Of a stretch of 64,000 bases of DNA, positions 24,776-33,507 are shown one piece after another. The position numbers and the translations under genes are program-made. The stretch's first letter is position 1, and each line of letters begins with the position of its first letter. The stretch spans positions 124,001 through 188,000 of the forward strand of contig NZ_JBHTKJ010000007.1 of NCBI RefSeq assembly GCF_042675965.1. The letters are read 5' to 3'. Source of the DNA: Virgibacillus_R byunsanensis. GTDB lineage: Bacteria; Bacillota; Bacilli; Bacillales; Amphibacillaceae. The notes under the pieces are model-generated. The model did not search any database. It worked only from the letters and a program-made list of their open reading frames with translations, and had not been told where the DNA came from.

Positions 24776-26287
24776 ATGAAGAAGTATAGAATTGGTGTTG
24801 CTTTTTTCTATCATGAGTCTCACACGTTTAGTCCAAGTAAAACGACTATAAGTGATTTTGAAAAAGAAGCATATCTAAAAGGAAACGATATTCTTGAACA
24901 TTACCAGGGAACAAAAACAGAAGTTGGAGGATTCATAGATGTTTTAAACCAACATGACCAAGTCGAAATTATTCCGCTTGTTTGTGCGGCTGCTATTCCT
25001 TCAGGGACCGTAACAGATGAAGCGTATCAAGATATTCGACATCAATTAATTGGAACAATTGAGCAAAGTGGTGAATTGGATGCCATTTTAATTGCCCTTC
25101 ATGGCGCGATGGTTGTTGAAAGTATATCCGATCCTGAAACAGCCATGTTAAAGGAAATTCGTCAAGCTGTCCGCAATGATTTGCCAATTGCAACGACATT
25201 AGACCTCCATGGAAATATTGGGGCTGAAATGGTGAAGTTAACCCCCCTTCACTTTGGGTTTAAAACATATCCACATGTAGATATGTATGAACAAGGCTAT
25301 AAAGCGGCCGAAACAATTATGGAACTTTTAATCAATCAAACCACTTATTACGCTTCCCTTGCTAAGTTGCCTGTTTTATTACCGAGTATAAACATGAGAA
25401 CGGCGGAAGGCCCGATGCGTGAGTTAACCGAAAAGGCTAAAAGTATTGAGGAATCAGATATTAATATTTCAGCTGTAACGATTTTTGGAGGATTCCCTTA
25501 TTCAGATATCCCTGAAGCTGGAACAAGTGCTTTAATCGTCGGAACCAATCAAAGAGTTGTAGATCGCGTCGCAGAAGAATTTACTCAGTATATTTGGGAA
25601 TACAAAGAAAAGTTTATATATCACTTACCTACTATTGATGAGGCTGTTCAAGAAGCTATATCATTTCGTGGCAAGAAACCAATTGTATTAGCGGATATAT
25701 CTGATAACCCTTTAAGTGGAGGCACTGGTGATACAACAGGGTTACTAAGTAAAATGGTTGACGCTAATATCGACAATTCATTATTTGGAGCACTCTACGA
25801 TGAAGAATCTTTACAGATATGCCAGGAAAATGGAGCTGGATCAACGGTCCAATTATCCTTAGGCGGCAAGTGGTCTTCAGAGTTTGGTGAACCAATAGGA
25901 GTAAAAGCTGAAGTCATTCATGTGACAACGGGAAAATTTCGGAATAAAGGTCCAATGAATACGGGTGTTCTAGTAAACACAAATGGAGCCACACACATTC
26001 GAGTGGGCAATATGGATATCCTTATTACTGGTAGAGCACTTTCAGCAAACGATCCTGAATTATTTAGACATATTGGAATTGAGCCGACAGAAAAGAATGT
26101 CATAGCAATGAAAGTGAAAAACCATTTTCGTTCATCTTTTGAAGACCTAATGGAAAGAGTTCTTTATGTGGATGCTCCTGGTCTGGCTTCAAATGATTTG
26201 ACAGTCTTCGATTTTAGGCATATTCCAAGGCCGATTTGGCCACTTGATAATATAGATTATGATTTTGAATTAACACGATCAAAATAA
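24776..26287 (+). CDS. M81-family (MlrC-like) metallopeptidase
   Basis: This 503-residue protein fits M81: the N-terminal DUF1485-type domain begins RIGVAFFYHESHTFSPSKTT with a likely metal-binding His, carries LHGAMVV and TLDLHGN further on, and is followed by an MlrC C-terminal domain containing DISDNPLSGGTGDTTGLL. MlrC acts on linearised microcystin, but most bacterial M81 proteins have unknown substrates. Genomic position inside a TctCBA operon and before a creatininase-family gene suggests hydrolysis of an imported amide or lactam. No signal peptide, so it is cytoplasmic. Confidence 0.88.
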   Translation: MKKYRIGVAFFYHESHTFSPSKTTISDFEKEAYLKGNDILEHYQGTKTEVGGFIDVLNQHDQVEIIPLVCAAAIPSGTVTDEAYQDIRHQLIGTIEQSGELDAILIALHGAMVVESISDPETAMLKEIRQAVRNDLPIATTLDLHGNIGAEMVKLTPLHFGFKTYPHVDMYEQGYKAAETIMELLINQTTYYASLAKLPVLLPSINMRTAEGPMRELTEKAKSIEESDINISAVTIFGGFPYSDIPEAGTSALIVGTNQRVVDRVAEEFTQYIWEYKEKFIYHLPTIDEAVQEAISFRGKKPIVLADISDNPLSGGTGDTTGLLSKMVDANIDNSLFGALYDEESLQICQENGAGSTVQLSLGGKWSSEFGEPIGVKAEVIHVTTGKFRNKGPMNTGVLVNTNGATHIRVGNMDILITGRALSANDPELFRHIGIEPTEKNVIAMKVKNHFRSSFEDLMERVLYVDAPGLASNDLTVFDFRHIPRPIWPLDNIDYDFELTRSK

Positions 26288-26326
26288 TATATGTTTGACT
26301 ATTAGTTTATACAAGGAGGGCTTTCT

Positions 26327-27139
26327 ATGTCAGTCGATTATGCTCATTATAAATGGCCTGAGATTCCAAAGGTTATAGAGAATAAGGGAGTCGCAATTTT
26401 GCCATTAGGTGCAACTGAAGAACACGGACCACATTTACCATTAGATGTTGATACAGAAATTACGGTTAATATTTGTCGGGAAGCGGCTAAAATTACGAAT
26501 AAAGATGTCGTTTTGCCGCCTATTCCATTTGGGTTTGAAACACATCACATGGGTATCCCAGGTACGATTGATATTCCATCAGATATACTGATCGATTTTG
26601 GGAAAGCTGTTACGAACAGTTTGGCACATCACGGGTTTAAACATATTTTACTCGTAAATGGCCATGGAAGTAACCGCCCTATTATCGAATTAATTGCCCG
26701 TAATACGATTATCGAAAACCCAGATACATTATGTGCATCCATTTCTTGGTGGGAATTGAAAGATGTTAGAGATGCAGCTGAAGGTATCGTTTCGGAAGAA
26801 GCAACCAGTCATGGGTGTGATCTTGAAACCTCGGTGTATATGCACCTACATCCAGACAAAGTTGATATGGATTTAGCTGTCGCAGATGGATTGGGAAAAC
26901 CAACCCCTCATTTTTGGAGTGATTTATTGGGAAGACGACCAGAGGGCTTTAAGAATCCTGCAAAAATGATGGAAATTTGGGATACTTTTACCTCGACAGG
27001 TGTTAGAGGTAACGCAAAAGTCGCTTCAGAGGAAAAAGGAAAAGTACTTTTCGATGCAGCTAAACAAGAATTAGCAGATCTATTGGACGAATTTAGAGAG
27101 AAAAAACCAGGTAAGCCTATGGGGCCAAATAGTATATAA
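26327..27139 (+). CDS. Creatininase-family amidohydrolase
   Basis: This 270-residue protein of the creatininase/MftE family has metal-binding residues in LGATEEHGPHLPLDVDTEI (Glu32, His33, Asp42 region), NGHGSNRPIIELIA and HGCDLETSVYMHL. The family opens cyclic amides such as creatinine or dehydrates and hydrolyses small amides. Creatine-degrading partners are not seen, so true creatininase activity is doubtful. It is the last gene before a strong terminator, 40 bases after the M81 gene, with AAGGAGGG upstream of ATG 26327. Confidence 0.88.
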   Translation: MSVDYAHYKWPEIPKVIENKGVAILPLGATEEHGPHLPLDVDTEITVNICREAAKITNKDVVLPPIPFGFETHHMGIPGTIDIPSDILIDFGKAVTNSLAHHGFKHILLVNGHGSNRPIIELIARNTIIENPDTLCASISWWELKDVRDAAEGIVSEEATSHGCDLETSVYMHLHPDKVDMDLAVADGLGKPTPHFWSDLLGRRPEGFKNPAKMMEIWDTFTSTGVRGNAKVASEEKGKVLFDAAKQELADLLDEFREKKPGKPMGPNSI

Positions 27140-27152
27140 TATAAGTTTTATT

Positions 27153-27190
27153 AAAACCAATACGACTATTTATGTTCGTGTTGGTTTTTA
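27153..27190 (+). terminator. Intrinsic terminator of the CoA-transferase to creatininase operon
   Basis: AAAACCAATACGA (27153-27165) pairs with TCGTGTTGGTTTT (27175-27187; one G-T pair) followed by a T run, 14 bases after the creatininase stop. Confidence 0.85.
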
Positions 27191-27330
27191 GTGTGCTCCA
27201 CTGTTACACAGTCCAAGTGGTTCAAATTCACACGATAGCTTTACTCTATTGAGTGACGTAGCCGAAGTAGGATCCTCGCTCTAAAAGGACAGGATTGACA
27301 GGGTATCCTCTGTGAAGGGGGATCTGAAAG

Positions 27331-27347
27331 AAGCTCTAGGACGGTTC
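27331..27347. repeat. REP left half next to the second IS91-like end
   Basis: AAGCTCTAGGACGGTTC is a degenerate REP left half. Its final GTTC (27344-27347) is GAAC on the minus strand and abuts the element end at 27348. The matching right half (CTATTGCTTC) appears at about 27585-27595, after the element remnant. The segment before it, 27191-27330, holds no gene. It contains a small TATCCTC...GGGGGAT hairpin near 27303-27322. Confidence 0.65.
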
Positions 27348-27556
27348 TTAAAGGGGACAATCGGAAGTTTTGCGTGAAAAAAGGCACAACGAGAGGTTTT
27401 ACTCTGCTCGTTGTGCCTTTTTCTCGTTATATGTAATTACTCACTTTATTAAGAGGAATCCTCTACATTAATCCTTTAGATGTGCCTTTTTACAACCAGG
27501 ACATAAAGTCACATCAGTGCCTAGAAGTTTAGACAAAATTTCCGTGTTACTGAGTT
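27348..27556 (-). mobile_element. Remnant of an IS91-like element (ori end and transposase C-terminus)
   Basis: TAAAGGGGACAATCGGAAGTTTT matches the end of the element at 15410. It is followed by a perfect stem (27377-27393 with 27407-27423), then minus-strand coding sequence corresponding to the transposase tail DVTLCPGCKK, the same as the intact C-terminus near 15760-15790. Similarity stops near 27556. Only about 210 bases of the element remain. Confidence 0.8.
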
Positions 27557-27595
27557 AGCCATCGCAGAGCGATTTAGTTTTACTTCTATTGCTTC

Positions 27596-27655
27596 ATTTG
27601 CTTTCAGATGCCCTAATAAAGCATTTGTTTTACTCAAAAGCCAGTGTAGTGTTAA
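27596..27655. repeat. REP-adjacent tail repeat, copy B
   Basis: This is the second copy of the sequence at 7147-7206, again following a REP right half (GCTTC). From 27656 to the PucR gene at 27842 I see only AT-rich sequence that must contain the regulator's promoter. Confidence 0.6.
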
Positions 27656-27841
27656 CACTTGTTAAAAAAGTATTAAAGCCATTTAGTTTGTATAGAACAC
27701 TAAATAAATAATTAATTAATAGAAGGAATTCGTATGAATTTCTAGAATATATACAGATATATTAGGCTATATTCGAACTATGAAAGAATAAGGTGTCTGA
27801 ATTAAGAAGTTAAACCAAATAGACACGGAGGTGTTTGATTC

Positions 27842-29443
27842 ATGAAAGACCCGTTAATTCATTCAAGCGATGTCGAGTTTTTAACGTCTATTAATCAACT
27901 GCTAATGAAAGATAAACCAATTGAAATTTTGCTACAAGAATTATTGGATTCAACTTGTCATCATTTATCCAATGAATTAGGTTTGTTCGTGATGACAGAC
28001 AAAAATCAGGATCAGGCACGATATATTTTTCCTACTTTTCTACAAAATGGGAAGACTGAGCCAACTTCTTCAATTAATCAGAATATATTAACGGATGCTG
28101 TAAAACTAGGGGATCAAGCTACCATTCAAAAATTATTTAAAGTGACTTCAAAAGAGTTCTATTGTAAAACACTAATCGAAAACGAAAAAATGCAGCTGGT
28201 ATTCATCATAGGAGTATCTAAAACGCAATACGAATTACTCGATCATGTATCCTCACAGGTTCAACTCGTTCTTCACAAACACGAAGAAACAAATAAGCAA
28301 CAGCAAACAATAGTCATGCAAAATTATACATTCGCATCGAATCGTAAACTATCACAAGGTGCGTTAGAAGGGAAAAACATTCGAGAAATTTGTGAGTTAT
28401 TAAGTGAAATAATTCAACTTCCAGTTTGTTTAGTTGATAGCTTTTTATATGAAAGGTATACATCAAATGTTTTTAGTGAGTTAAGTCAATTTCTCGATTC
28501 AACCTATTTCTATGATACTCTTTTTACGCATTGCGAACTGACAATAGAAGAAAATATCGGAATTTTCCCGATCAAAAAAAAGCGGGAGATTCTCGGTTTT
28601 TTTCTAGTTCAATTAGACGGGGAACACATTTCAGATTTTACTCAAATTAACATTGAGCACGGGTTAAACCTTATTGCACTTCAACTTATTAAGGAACATG
28701 AATTAATTGATACGAAAAAACAACTTGCCGGAGAGATTTTAAAAGAATATATGTCTAGCAAAAAGAAAAGAGAATTTGCGAAAAAACTTGATGCGTTAGG
28801 GGTTAATAATAATATACCTTGTTATCACATTTCCCTAACAAAAGTCGAAGAAGAATCACTTGATAAAGCATTAAACATTATTTATATAGAATCAACATCC
28901 CTGACATATATGCCAATGCTCACTCCTACAGGAGTTGTTTTTTTTACTAAGTTTGGTCGTGAAGAAATGGAGCGTTTCGTAAAAAATATTGTAAGGTTAT
29001 TGGTTCAGTATGAAATTGCCCCTTCCATTATGGTTGGGAGAAAAGTGAACAACATTTTCGACATTGATACATCATTTAAAGATACAGAAAATATGGTTAA
29101 CCGTGTTATCAATAAAGATGCAAGAATTCAATTTTTCGATGATATGTTTATTGAAAATTTACTAATTGATATACCAATCGATAAAGCCAATGATTACATC
29201 TATAAGAAATTGGGTACTTTAACAAAAAAAGATTCTCGTGAACAAATCCTATTTAAAACATTAATTGTTTATTTAAACAGCGATCTAAATCATAAGGAAT
29301 CTTGTAAAAAGTTAAACATTCACATTAACACCCTTTATTATCGATTAAACACATTAAAAAATGAGTATGATATCGACCTATCAAATTACGAGGAGGTATT
29401 CGCCATTCAACTTGCCCTTAGATTAAAAGATTTAATAAAATAG
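27842..29443 (+). CDS. PucR-family transcriptional regulator
   Basis: This 533-residue cytoplasmic regulator ends in the PucR C-terminal helix-turn-helix: ESCKKLNIHINTLYYRLNTL followed by KNEYDIDLSNYEEVFAIQLA. The first ~260 residues look like a GAF-type sensory domain, and the middle (MLTPTGVVFFTKFG...PSIMVGRKVNNIFD) like the GGDEF-related CdaR domain. PucR relatives activate purine, proline or sugar-acid catabolism on binding an effector. It is monocistronic, flanked by terminators, and lies between the creatininase operon and the ureohydrolase operon. It could control either one. Upstream AGACACGGAGGTG is a good ribosome binding site. Confidence 0.85.
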   Translation: MKDPLIHSSDVEFLTSINQLLMKDKPIEILLQELLDSTCHHLSNELGLFVMTDKNQDQARYIFPTFLQNGKTEPTSSINQNILTDAVKLGDQATIQKLFKVTSKEFYCKTLIENEKMQLVFIIGVSKTQYELLDHVSSQVQLVLHKHEETNKQQQTIVMQNYTFASNRKLSQGALEGKNIREICELLSEIIQLPVCLVDSFLYERYTSNVFSELSQFLDSTYFYDTLFTHCELTIEENIGIFPIKKKREILGFFLVQLDGEHISDFTQINIEHGLNLIALQLIKEHELIDTKKQLAGEILKEYMSSKKKREFAKKLDALGVNNNIPCYHISLTKVEEESLDKALNIIYIESTSLTYMPMLTPTGVVFFTKFGREEMERFVKNIVRLLVQYEIAPSIMVGRKVNNIFDIDTSFKDTENMVNRVINKDARIQFFDDMFIENLLIDIPIDKANDYIYKKLGTLTKKDSREQILFKTLIVYLNSDLNHKESCKKLNIHINTLYYRLNTLKNEYDIDLSNYEEVFAIQLALRLKDLIK

Positions 29444-29449
29444 TAATTC

Positions 29450-29490
29450 TAAAAAGCTGTTTCGATTTCTATCTGAAGCAGTTTTTTTAT
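29450..29490 (+). terminator. Terminator of the PucR gene
   Basis: AAAAAGCTGTTTC pairs with GAAGCAGTTTTTTT (one G-T pair) around ATTTCTATCT, shortly after the PucR stop codon. Confidence 0.8.
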
Positions 29491-29621
29491 AGATTGTAAA
29501 AATTTCTAATAAATAATTATTTTTTTCGTATATTTATCCATAGTATATTGTTGGCTAATAATTTAGAATATTAATAATTAACAGTATATTTATAATTCAA
29601 TAATCGGAAAGGGTGTAAAAG

Positions 29622-30602
29622 ATGAGAGATGAAAAAGAGGTATTAAATCTTCCGTTTGTAGGAATCACATCATTCGGGAAGTATCCTATTCAAACTGATT
29701 TTGAACATTTGGAGGCTGATATTGCAATTCTAGGTGTACCATACGATCTAGGAACACAATGGCGATCTGGCACAAAAATGGGACCAAGAGGGATTAGAGA
29801 TGCTTCAACACTTTATAGTTTCGGTCTAAAAGGATCATATGACTATGAACGTGATGATTTTTACTTAGCACAACCAGCAAAAATCGTTGACTGTGGTGAT
29901 GTTGATATGGTTCATGGAGATCTACATCAGTGTTTTGAGAATATTGAAGAAGCGGTTAAAAAGGTCGTAAGTAAAAAAGCTGTCCCTGTCTTACTCGGTG
30001 GTGATCATTCAATTACGATTCCACACGCTAGAGGTTTAGCAGAATCAGGTCCTTTTCATGTTGTGCAGATTGATGCGCACTTAGATTGGGCGGATCATCG
30101 ATCAGGGCAACGTTTTGGACAAGGAAGTCCGATACGTAGAATGTCGGAAATGGATCATGTGAAAGAGATACTTTCGTTAGGTATAAGAGGCATTGGGTCA
30201 AGTCGCAAAGAGGATTTTGAGGATGCAGAAGCTTATGGCAATCAAATTTTTTCTCCGCAAAAGGTAAGAGAAATAACAATTGAGAAAATAATTGAATCCC
30301 TTCCTAAAGGAGAAAAAATTTTCGTAACTCTTGATATTGATGCATTAGATCCTGCGGTTGCTCATGGAACGGGTACACCTTCACCAGGAGGTTTTTCATA
30401 CGATGAAGTGAAATGGATGCTAGAAAAGATTGCAGATCACGGAGAAGTTGTAGGTTTTGATCTTGTTGAGGTATCACCACCTTATGACCCGACAGGTGTA
30501 ACAAGCTTAACTGCTGCAAGGCTTATTTTGGACTTTATGGGTTATATCTTAAAGAAAAAGGAACAAAACGGCCAACTCATTGGTCAACAAACTGTAAAGT
30601 AA
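29622..30602 (+). CDS. Arginase/agmatinase-family ureohydrolase, paralogue 1
   Basis: This 326-residue enzyme carries the binuclear manganese site of the ureohydrolases: GGDHSITIP, QIDAHLDWADH and TLDIDALDPAVAHGTGTPSP, plus a final LVEVSPPYDPTG. The fold hydrolyses guanidino compounds (agmatine, guanidinobutyrate, guanidinopropionate and the like) to urea and an amine. The usual PGTGTPE loop is HGTGTPSP here, so the substrate pocket may differ from agmatinase. It is the first gene of a unit with a second paralogue 11 bases downstream, a microprotein and a sodium symporter. AAAGGG precedes ATG 29622. Confidence 0.88.
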   Translation: MRDEKEVLNLPFVGITSFGKYPIQTDFEHLEADIAILGVPYDLGTQWRSGTKMGPRGIRDASTLYSFGLKGSYDYERDDFYLAQPAKIVDCGDVDMVHGDLHQCFENIEEAVKKVVSKKAVPVLLGGDHSITIPHARGLAESGPFHVVQIDAHLDWADHRSGQRFGQGSPIRRMSEMDHVKEILSLGIRGIGSSRKEDFEDAEAYGNQIFSPQKVREITIEKIIESLPKGEKIFVTLDIDALDPAVAHGTGTPSPGGFSYDEVKWMLEKIADHGEVVGFDLVEVSPPYDPTGVTSLTAARLILDFMGYILKKKEQNGQLIGQQTVK

Positions 30603-30613
30603 GGAGTTTTTAT

Positions 30614-31597
30614 ATGAGTAGATATGCAAAACGAGAAGGTTGGGTTAAGGAAGAGCTAGACATGCCGTTTACAGGTATTACCTCTTTTCGAAAATATCCA
30701 ATTTGTAATAACCTTGATGAATTAGACGCAGACGTTGCTATTATCGGTGTACCCAATGACATGTCGACTGCATGGCGTTCCGGCTGTCGGATGGGTCCAC
30801 GATCTATACGTGAAATGTCATCATTATACGCTTTTGGGCCAGGCTATGACCCAGAGCGAGATGAAGATTACTTAGGTGATCAGTGGAAAATCGTTGATTG
30901 TGGGGATGTACCGATGGTAAACGGAGACCTCGAGCAATGCCATGAAAACACAGAAGAAATGATTAAAAAAATTATTGAAAAAGGCGCAATTCCAGTTGTA
31001 ATGGGTGGGGATCATGCAATTACTATTCCAGTTGCATATGCACTAATGCCACATAAAAAAGTAAACGTTGTCCAAATTGATGCACATCTTGACTGGTTAG
31101 GAGAGGTATCAGGGCAACGGTTCACACTTAGTCATCCAATGCGCAGAATGTCTGAAATGGATCATATCAACCAAATGGCACAACTAGGTATACGAGGTGT
31201 TGGGAGTAGTCAACGCAAGGATTTTGAAGATGCAAGAAATTACGGCAGTATTATTTTATCTCCGAAACAAATTAGAAAGATTGGTATTGAAAATGTGTTG
31301 AAAGACCTACCAGATGGAGAGCAATATTACATCACGATTGATATTGATGGATTAGATGCTTCCGTTGCACCAGGGGCAGGATCACCATCTCCAGGGGGCT
31401 TCTATTACAACGAAGTTAATGAATTATTGGAAGCTGTTGCAAAAAAAGGGGATGTTATTGGATTTGATCTTGTTGAAGTGAACCCCTTGTATGATCCAAC
31501 AGGTGTCACATCACAAATTGCAGCCCGCCTGATGATCGATTTTATGGGTTTCATTTTAAAGGAAAAGGAAAACAACAGATTAAATCATGATACTTAA
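30614..31597 (+). CDS. Arginase/agmatinase-family ureohydrolase, paralogue 2
   Basis: This 327-residue paralogue of the preceding gene has about 55-60% identity by eye. Metal motifs are GGDHAITIP (GGDHS in paralogue 1), QIDAHLDWLGE and TIDIDGLDASVAPGAGSPSP, where the commonly seen LDPA is LDAS. Both proteins keep all metal-binding aspartates and histidines. Adjacent full-length paralogues suggest a hetero-oligomer or two related guanidino substrates. AAGGAG lies 8 bases before ATG 30614. Confidence 0.87.
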   Translation: MSRYAKREGWVKEELDMPFTGITSFRKYPICNNLDELDADVAIIGVPNDMSTAWRSGCRMGPRSIREMSSLYAFGPGYDPERDEDYLGDQWKIVDCGDVPMVNGDLEQCHENTEEMIKKIIEKGAIPVVMGGDHAITIPVAYALMPHKKVNVVQIDAHLDWLGEVSGQRFTLSHPMRRMSEMDHINQMAQLGIRGVGSSQRKDFEDARNYGSIILSPKQIRKIGIENVLKDLPDGEQYYITIDIDGLDASVAPGAGSPSPGGFYYNEVNELLEAVAKKGDVIGFDLVEVNPLYDPTGVTSQIAARLMIDFMGFILKEKENNRLNHDT

Positions 31598-31621
31598 TTA
31601 ACATGAAAAGGAGTGAATGGT

Positions 31622-31720
31622 TTGGAGACATATCAAATATTCTTAACGTTGTGGCTAGGTCATATTGGGTTAAGTATAGCTGTCATATTTATCTATATTT
31701 CTAGGTTTGTAGAAGAATAA
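31622..31720 (+). CDS. 32-residue single-span membrane microprotein upstream of the symporter
   Basis: TTG 31622, preceded at 8 bases by AAGGAG (31608-31613), opens METYQIFLTLWLGHIGLSIA then VIFIYISRFVEE and a stop, 18 bases before the symporter gene. One hydrophobic helix covers roughly residues 5-27, with an acidic C-terminus. Small one-helix accessory proteins are encoded next to several sodium:solute symporters, and this is likely such a partner. I do not recognise this exact sequence family. It is below usual gene-calling limits. Confidence 0.65.
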   Translation: METYQIFLTLWLGHIGLSIAVIFIYISRFVEE

Positions 31721-31737
31721 AATAGAGGAGGATTTAT

Positions 31738-33198
31738 ATGGAACCTTTAATCATGTGGGGCTATATTGTACTCGTTGTATACCTTATAATCTTATTAGTA
31801 ATTGGTTATATTTCTAGCAAAAAGGCAAAACTCAACGTTGAACAACATTATTTGGGTGGAAGATCAATGCCAGCAATTGTCGTTGCTATCACCTTTGTCA
31901 CGGCTTCAACAAGTGCTGGTGCGTTTATGGGAGAACCTGGTTTAGGATATTCGGTCGGAATGCCTTCTTTGTGGACATCGATCACAATTATTCCAGGTCT
32001 TATATTTGCAACACTTATTTTTTCAAAAAAATTACATGCCTTTTCAGTAGTTACAAACAGTGTAACTATTCCGAGCTATCTTGGAAAAAGATATGATAGT
32101 AATGTATTACGTGTTGCCTTAGCGGTAGTATTAGTCCTATTTTATGGTGTCACTATGGTCGGTCTCTTTAAGGGGGCAGCCATTTTGTTCAATGCAGTAA
32201 TGGGTATCCCAATGAACACAGCACTTATTGTTTTTGGGATTATCGTTGCCATATATGTTAGCTTTGGAGGATTCCGAGCTATTGCATGGACAGATGTTGT
32301 ACAGAGTGTTCCCATGGTGTTATTTTCACTAATACTTATTACGTATTCATTTTTAAAAGTTGGAGGACTCTCCGGATTAGGTGAAAGACTAGCGGATATA
32401 GATCCAAGTCTGACAAATATGTTTGAGCCTACTCTGTATTCACCATTAGGCGTAATTGGGCTTTATGTGTTTTGGATGATTGTCTTTTCATCAAACCCTT
32501 ATTTGTCTACAAAATTTATGGCTTTAAAAGATTCGCGAAAGAAAACAATGAGGACTTTTTTAATAACAGTTCTTATATTCACTGCCATTTTAAACTTAAA
32601 CTTTATTATTGGACTAGCAGCGCGCCCATTGTTACCGAATCTTGGGGAACCTGACTTTGCTACAATTGAAATGGCAATTCTACTTTTACCACCAATTATT
32701 GCAGCAATCTTAATGATAGGGATTTTATCTGCTGTTCTTTCAACAATAGATGCGATACTGTTAGTAATTGGAACATCAGTCGGTGAAGATATTTATAAAC
32801 ACTCTATTAATCCTAACGCAACAGATCAACAGGTAATAAATGTTACGAGAATTGCTATTGTTTTAGTAACCTTTGTTGTAGTAATCTTCTCCCTTTGGAA
32901 AACACCCGATTTACTCGCTTTACTCATGTATGTTGGTTTGTCTGGTGTAGGGATTGCGATAGCTCCTTCATTACTAACTGGTTTATTTTGGAGGAAGGCG
33001 TCTAAAACAGGGGCACTCGCTTCATTGTTTATTGCTGTACCTTTCTACGGTTATATTAATATGGCAACAAGTATAAATCCTTATGTAGGAATTCTATATG
33101 GTACAGTTGTTGCGTTTGGCATCATGATTGTGGTCAGCGCATTTACGAAACCACCAAATGATCAAGTCGTTGGTCAATTTATGAAGAAGGCAAGTTAA
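31738..33198 (+). CDS. Sodium:solute symporter (SSS family)
   Basis: This 486-residue integral membrane protein has about 13 hydrophobic segments. Family signatures include EQHYLGGRSMPAIVVAITFV early, TASTSAGAFMGEPGLGYSVG near residues 56-75, FGGFRAIAWTDVVQSVPMVL near 180-200 and AVLSTIDAILLVIGTSVGED near 330-350. It imports a solute with sodium. Co-expression with two ureohydrolases suggests a guanidino compound or its product as substrate, but SSS members also move proline, pantothenate, urea and others. GAGGAGG precedes ATG 31738. Confidence 0.9.
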   Translation: MEPLIMWGYIVLVVYLIILLVIGYISSKKAKLNVEQHYLGGRSMPAIVVAITFVTASTSAGAFMGEPGLGYSVGMPSLWTSITIIPGLIFATLIFSKKLHAFSVVTNSVTIPSYLGKRYDSNVLRVALAVVLVLFYGVTMVGLFKGAAILFNAVMGIPMNTALIVFGIIVAIYVSFGGFRAIAWTDVVQSVPMVLFSLILITYSFLKVGGLSGLGERLADIDPSLTNMFEPTLYSPLGVIGLYVFWMIVFSSNPYLSTKFMALKDSRKKTMRTFLITVLIFTAILNLNFIIGLAARPLLPNLGEPDFATIEMAILLLPPIIAAILMIGILSAVLSTIDAILLVIGTSVGEDIYKHSINPNATDQQVINVTRIAIVLVTFVVVIFSLWKTPDLLALLMYVGLSGVGIAIAPSLLTGLFWRKASKTGALASLFIAVPFYGYINMATSINPYVGILYGTVVAFGIMIVVSAFTKPPNDQVVGQFMKKAS

Positions 33199-33226
33199 AG
33201 ATGAGTTAGTATATAAATGATTCAAA

Positions 33227-33270
33227 GATAGTGAAGAGTTTTCTTAGACGAAGGCTCTTTGCTATTTTTA
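33227..33270 (+). terminator. Terminator of the ureohydrolase-symporter unit
   Basis: ATAGTGAAGAG and CTCTTTGCTAT form an imperfect stem followed by TTTTTATT, about 30 bases after the symporter stop. Confidence 0.65.
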
Positions 33271-33507
33271 TTACATTGTGATATCGTTATGATCATTTTG
33301 GGAAGAAGGCCATTAGTTGTAGCCTTCGATATGCCCATTTTATAAGGGTGTTCGGGAAAGAGTGAGCCATCTAAAGTGAAACATAATGTTTGGGATAATG
33401 CTCAGATGACTACCTCAATCGATCTCGAAAACTCATTTCCTCCGCATTTGCTTGTTCAACAGTATTAATTAACTGTAAATTAATCGTCACTGGTATTTAA
33501 TGGAAAA
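33271..33507. other. Convergent intergenic region, nothing identified
   Basis: The region lies between the symporter terminator and the gntR stop. It has one short GAAGGC...GCCTTC hairpin (about 33305-33327) and no ORF, repeat or transposon end that I recognise. Confidence 0.3.
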
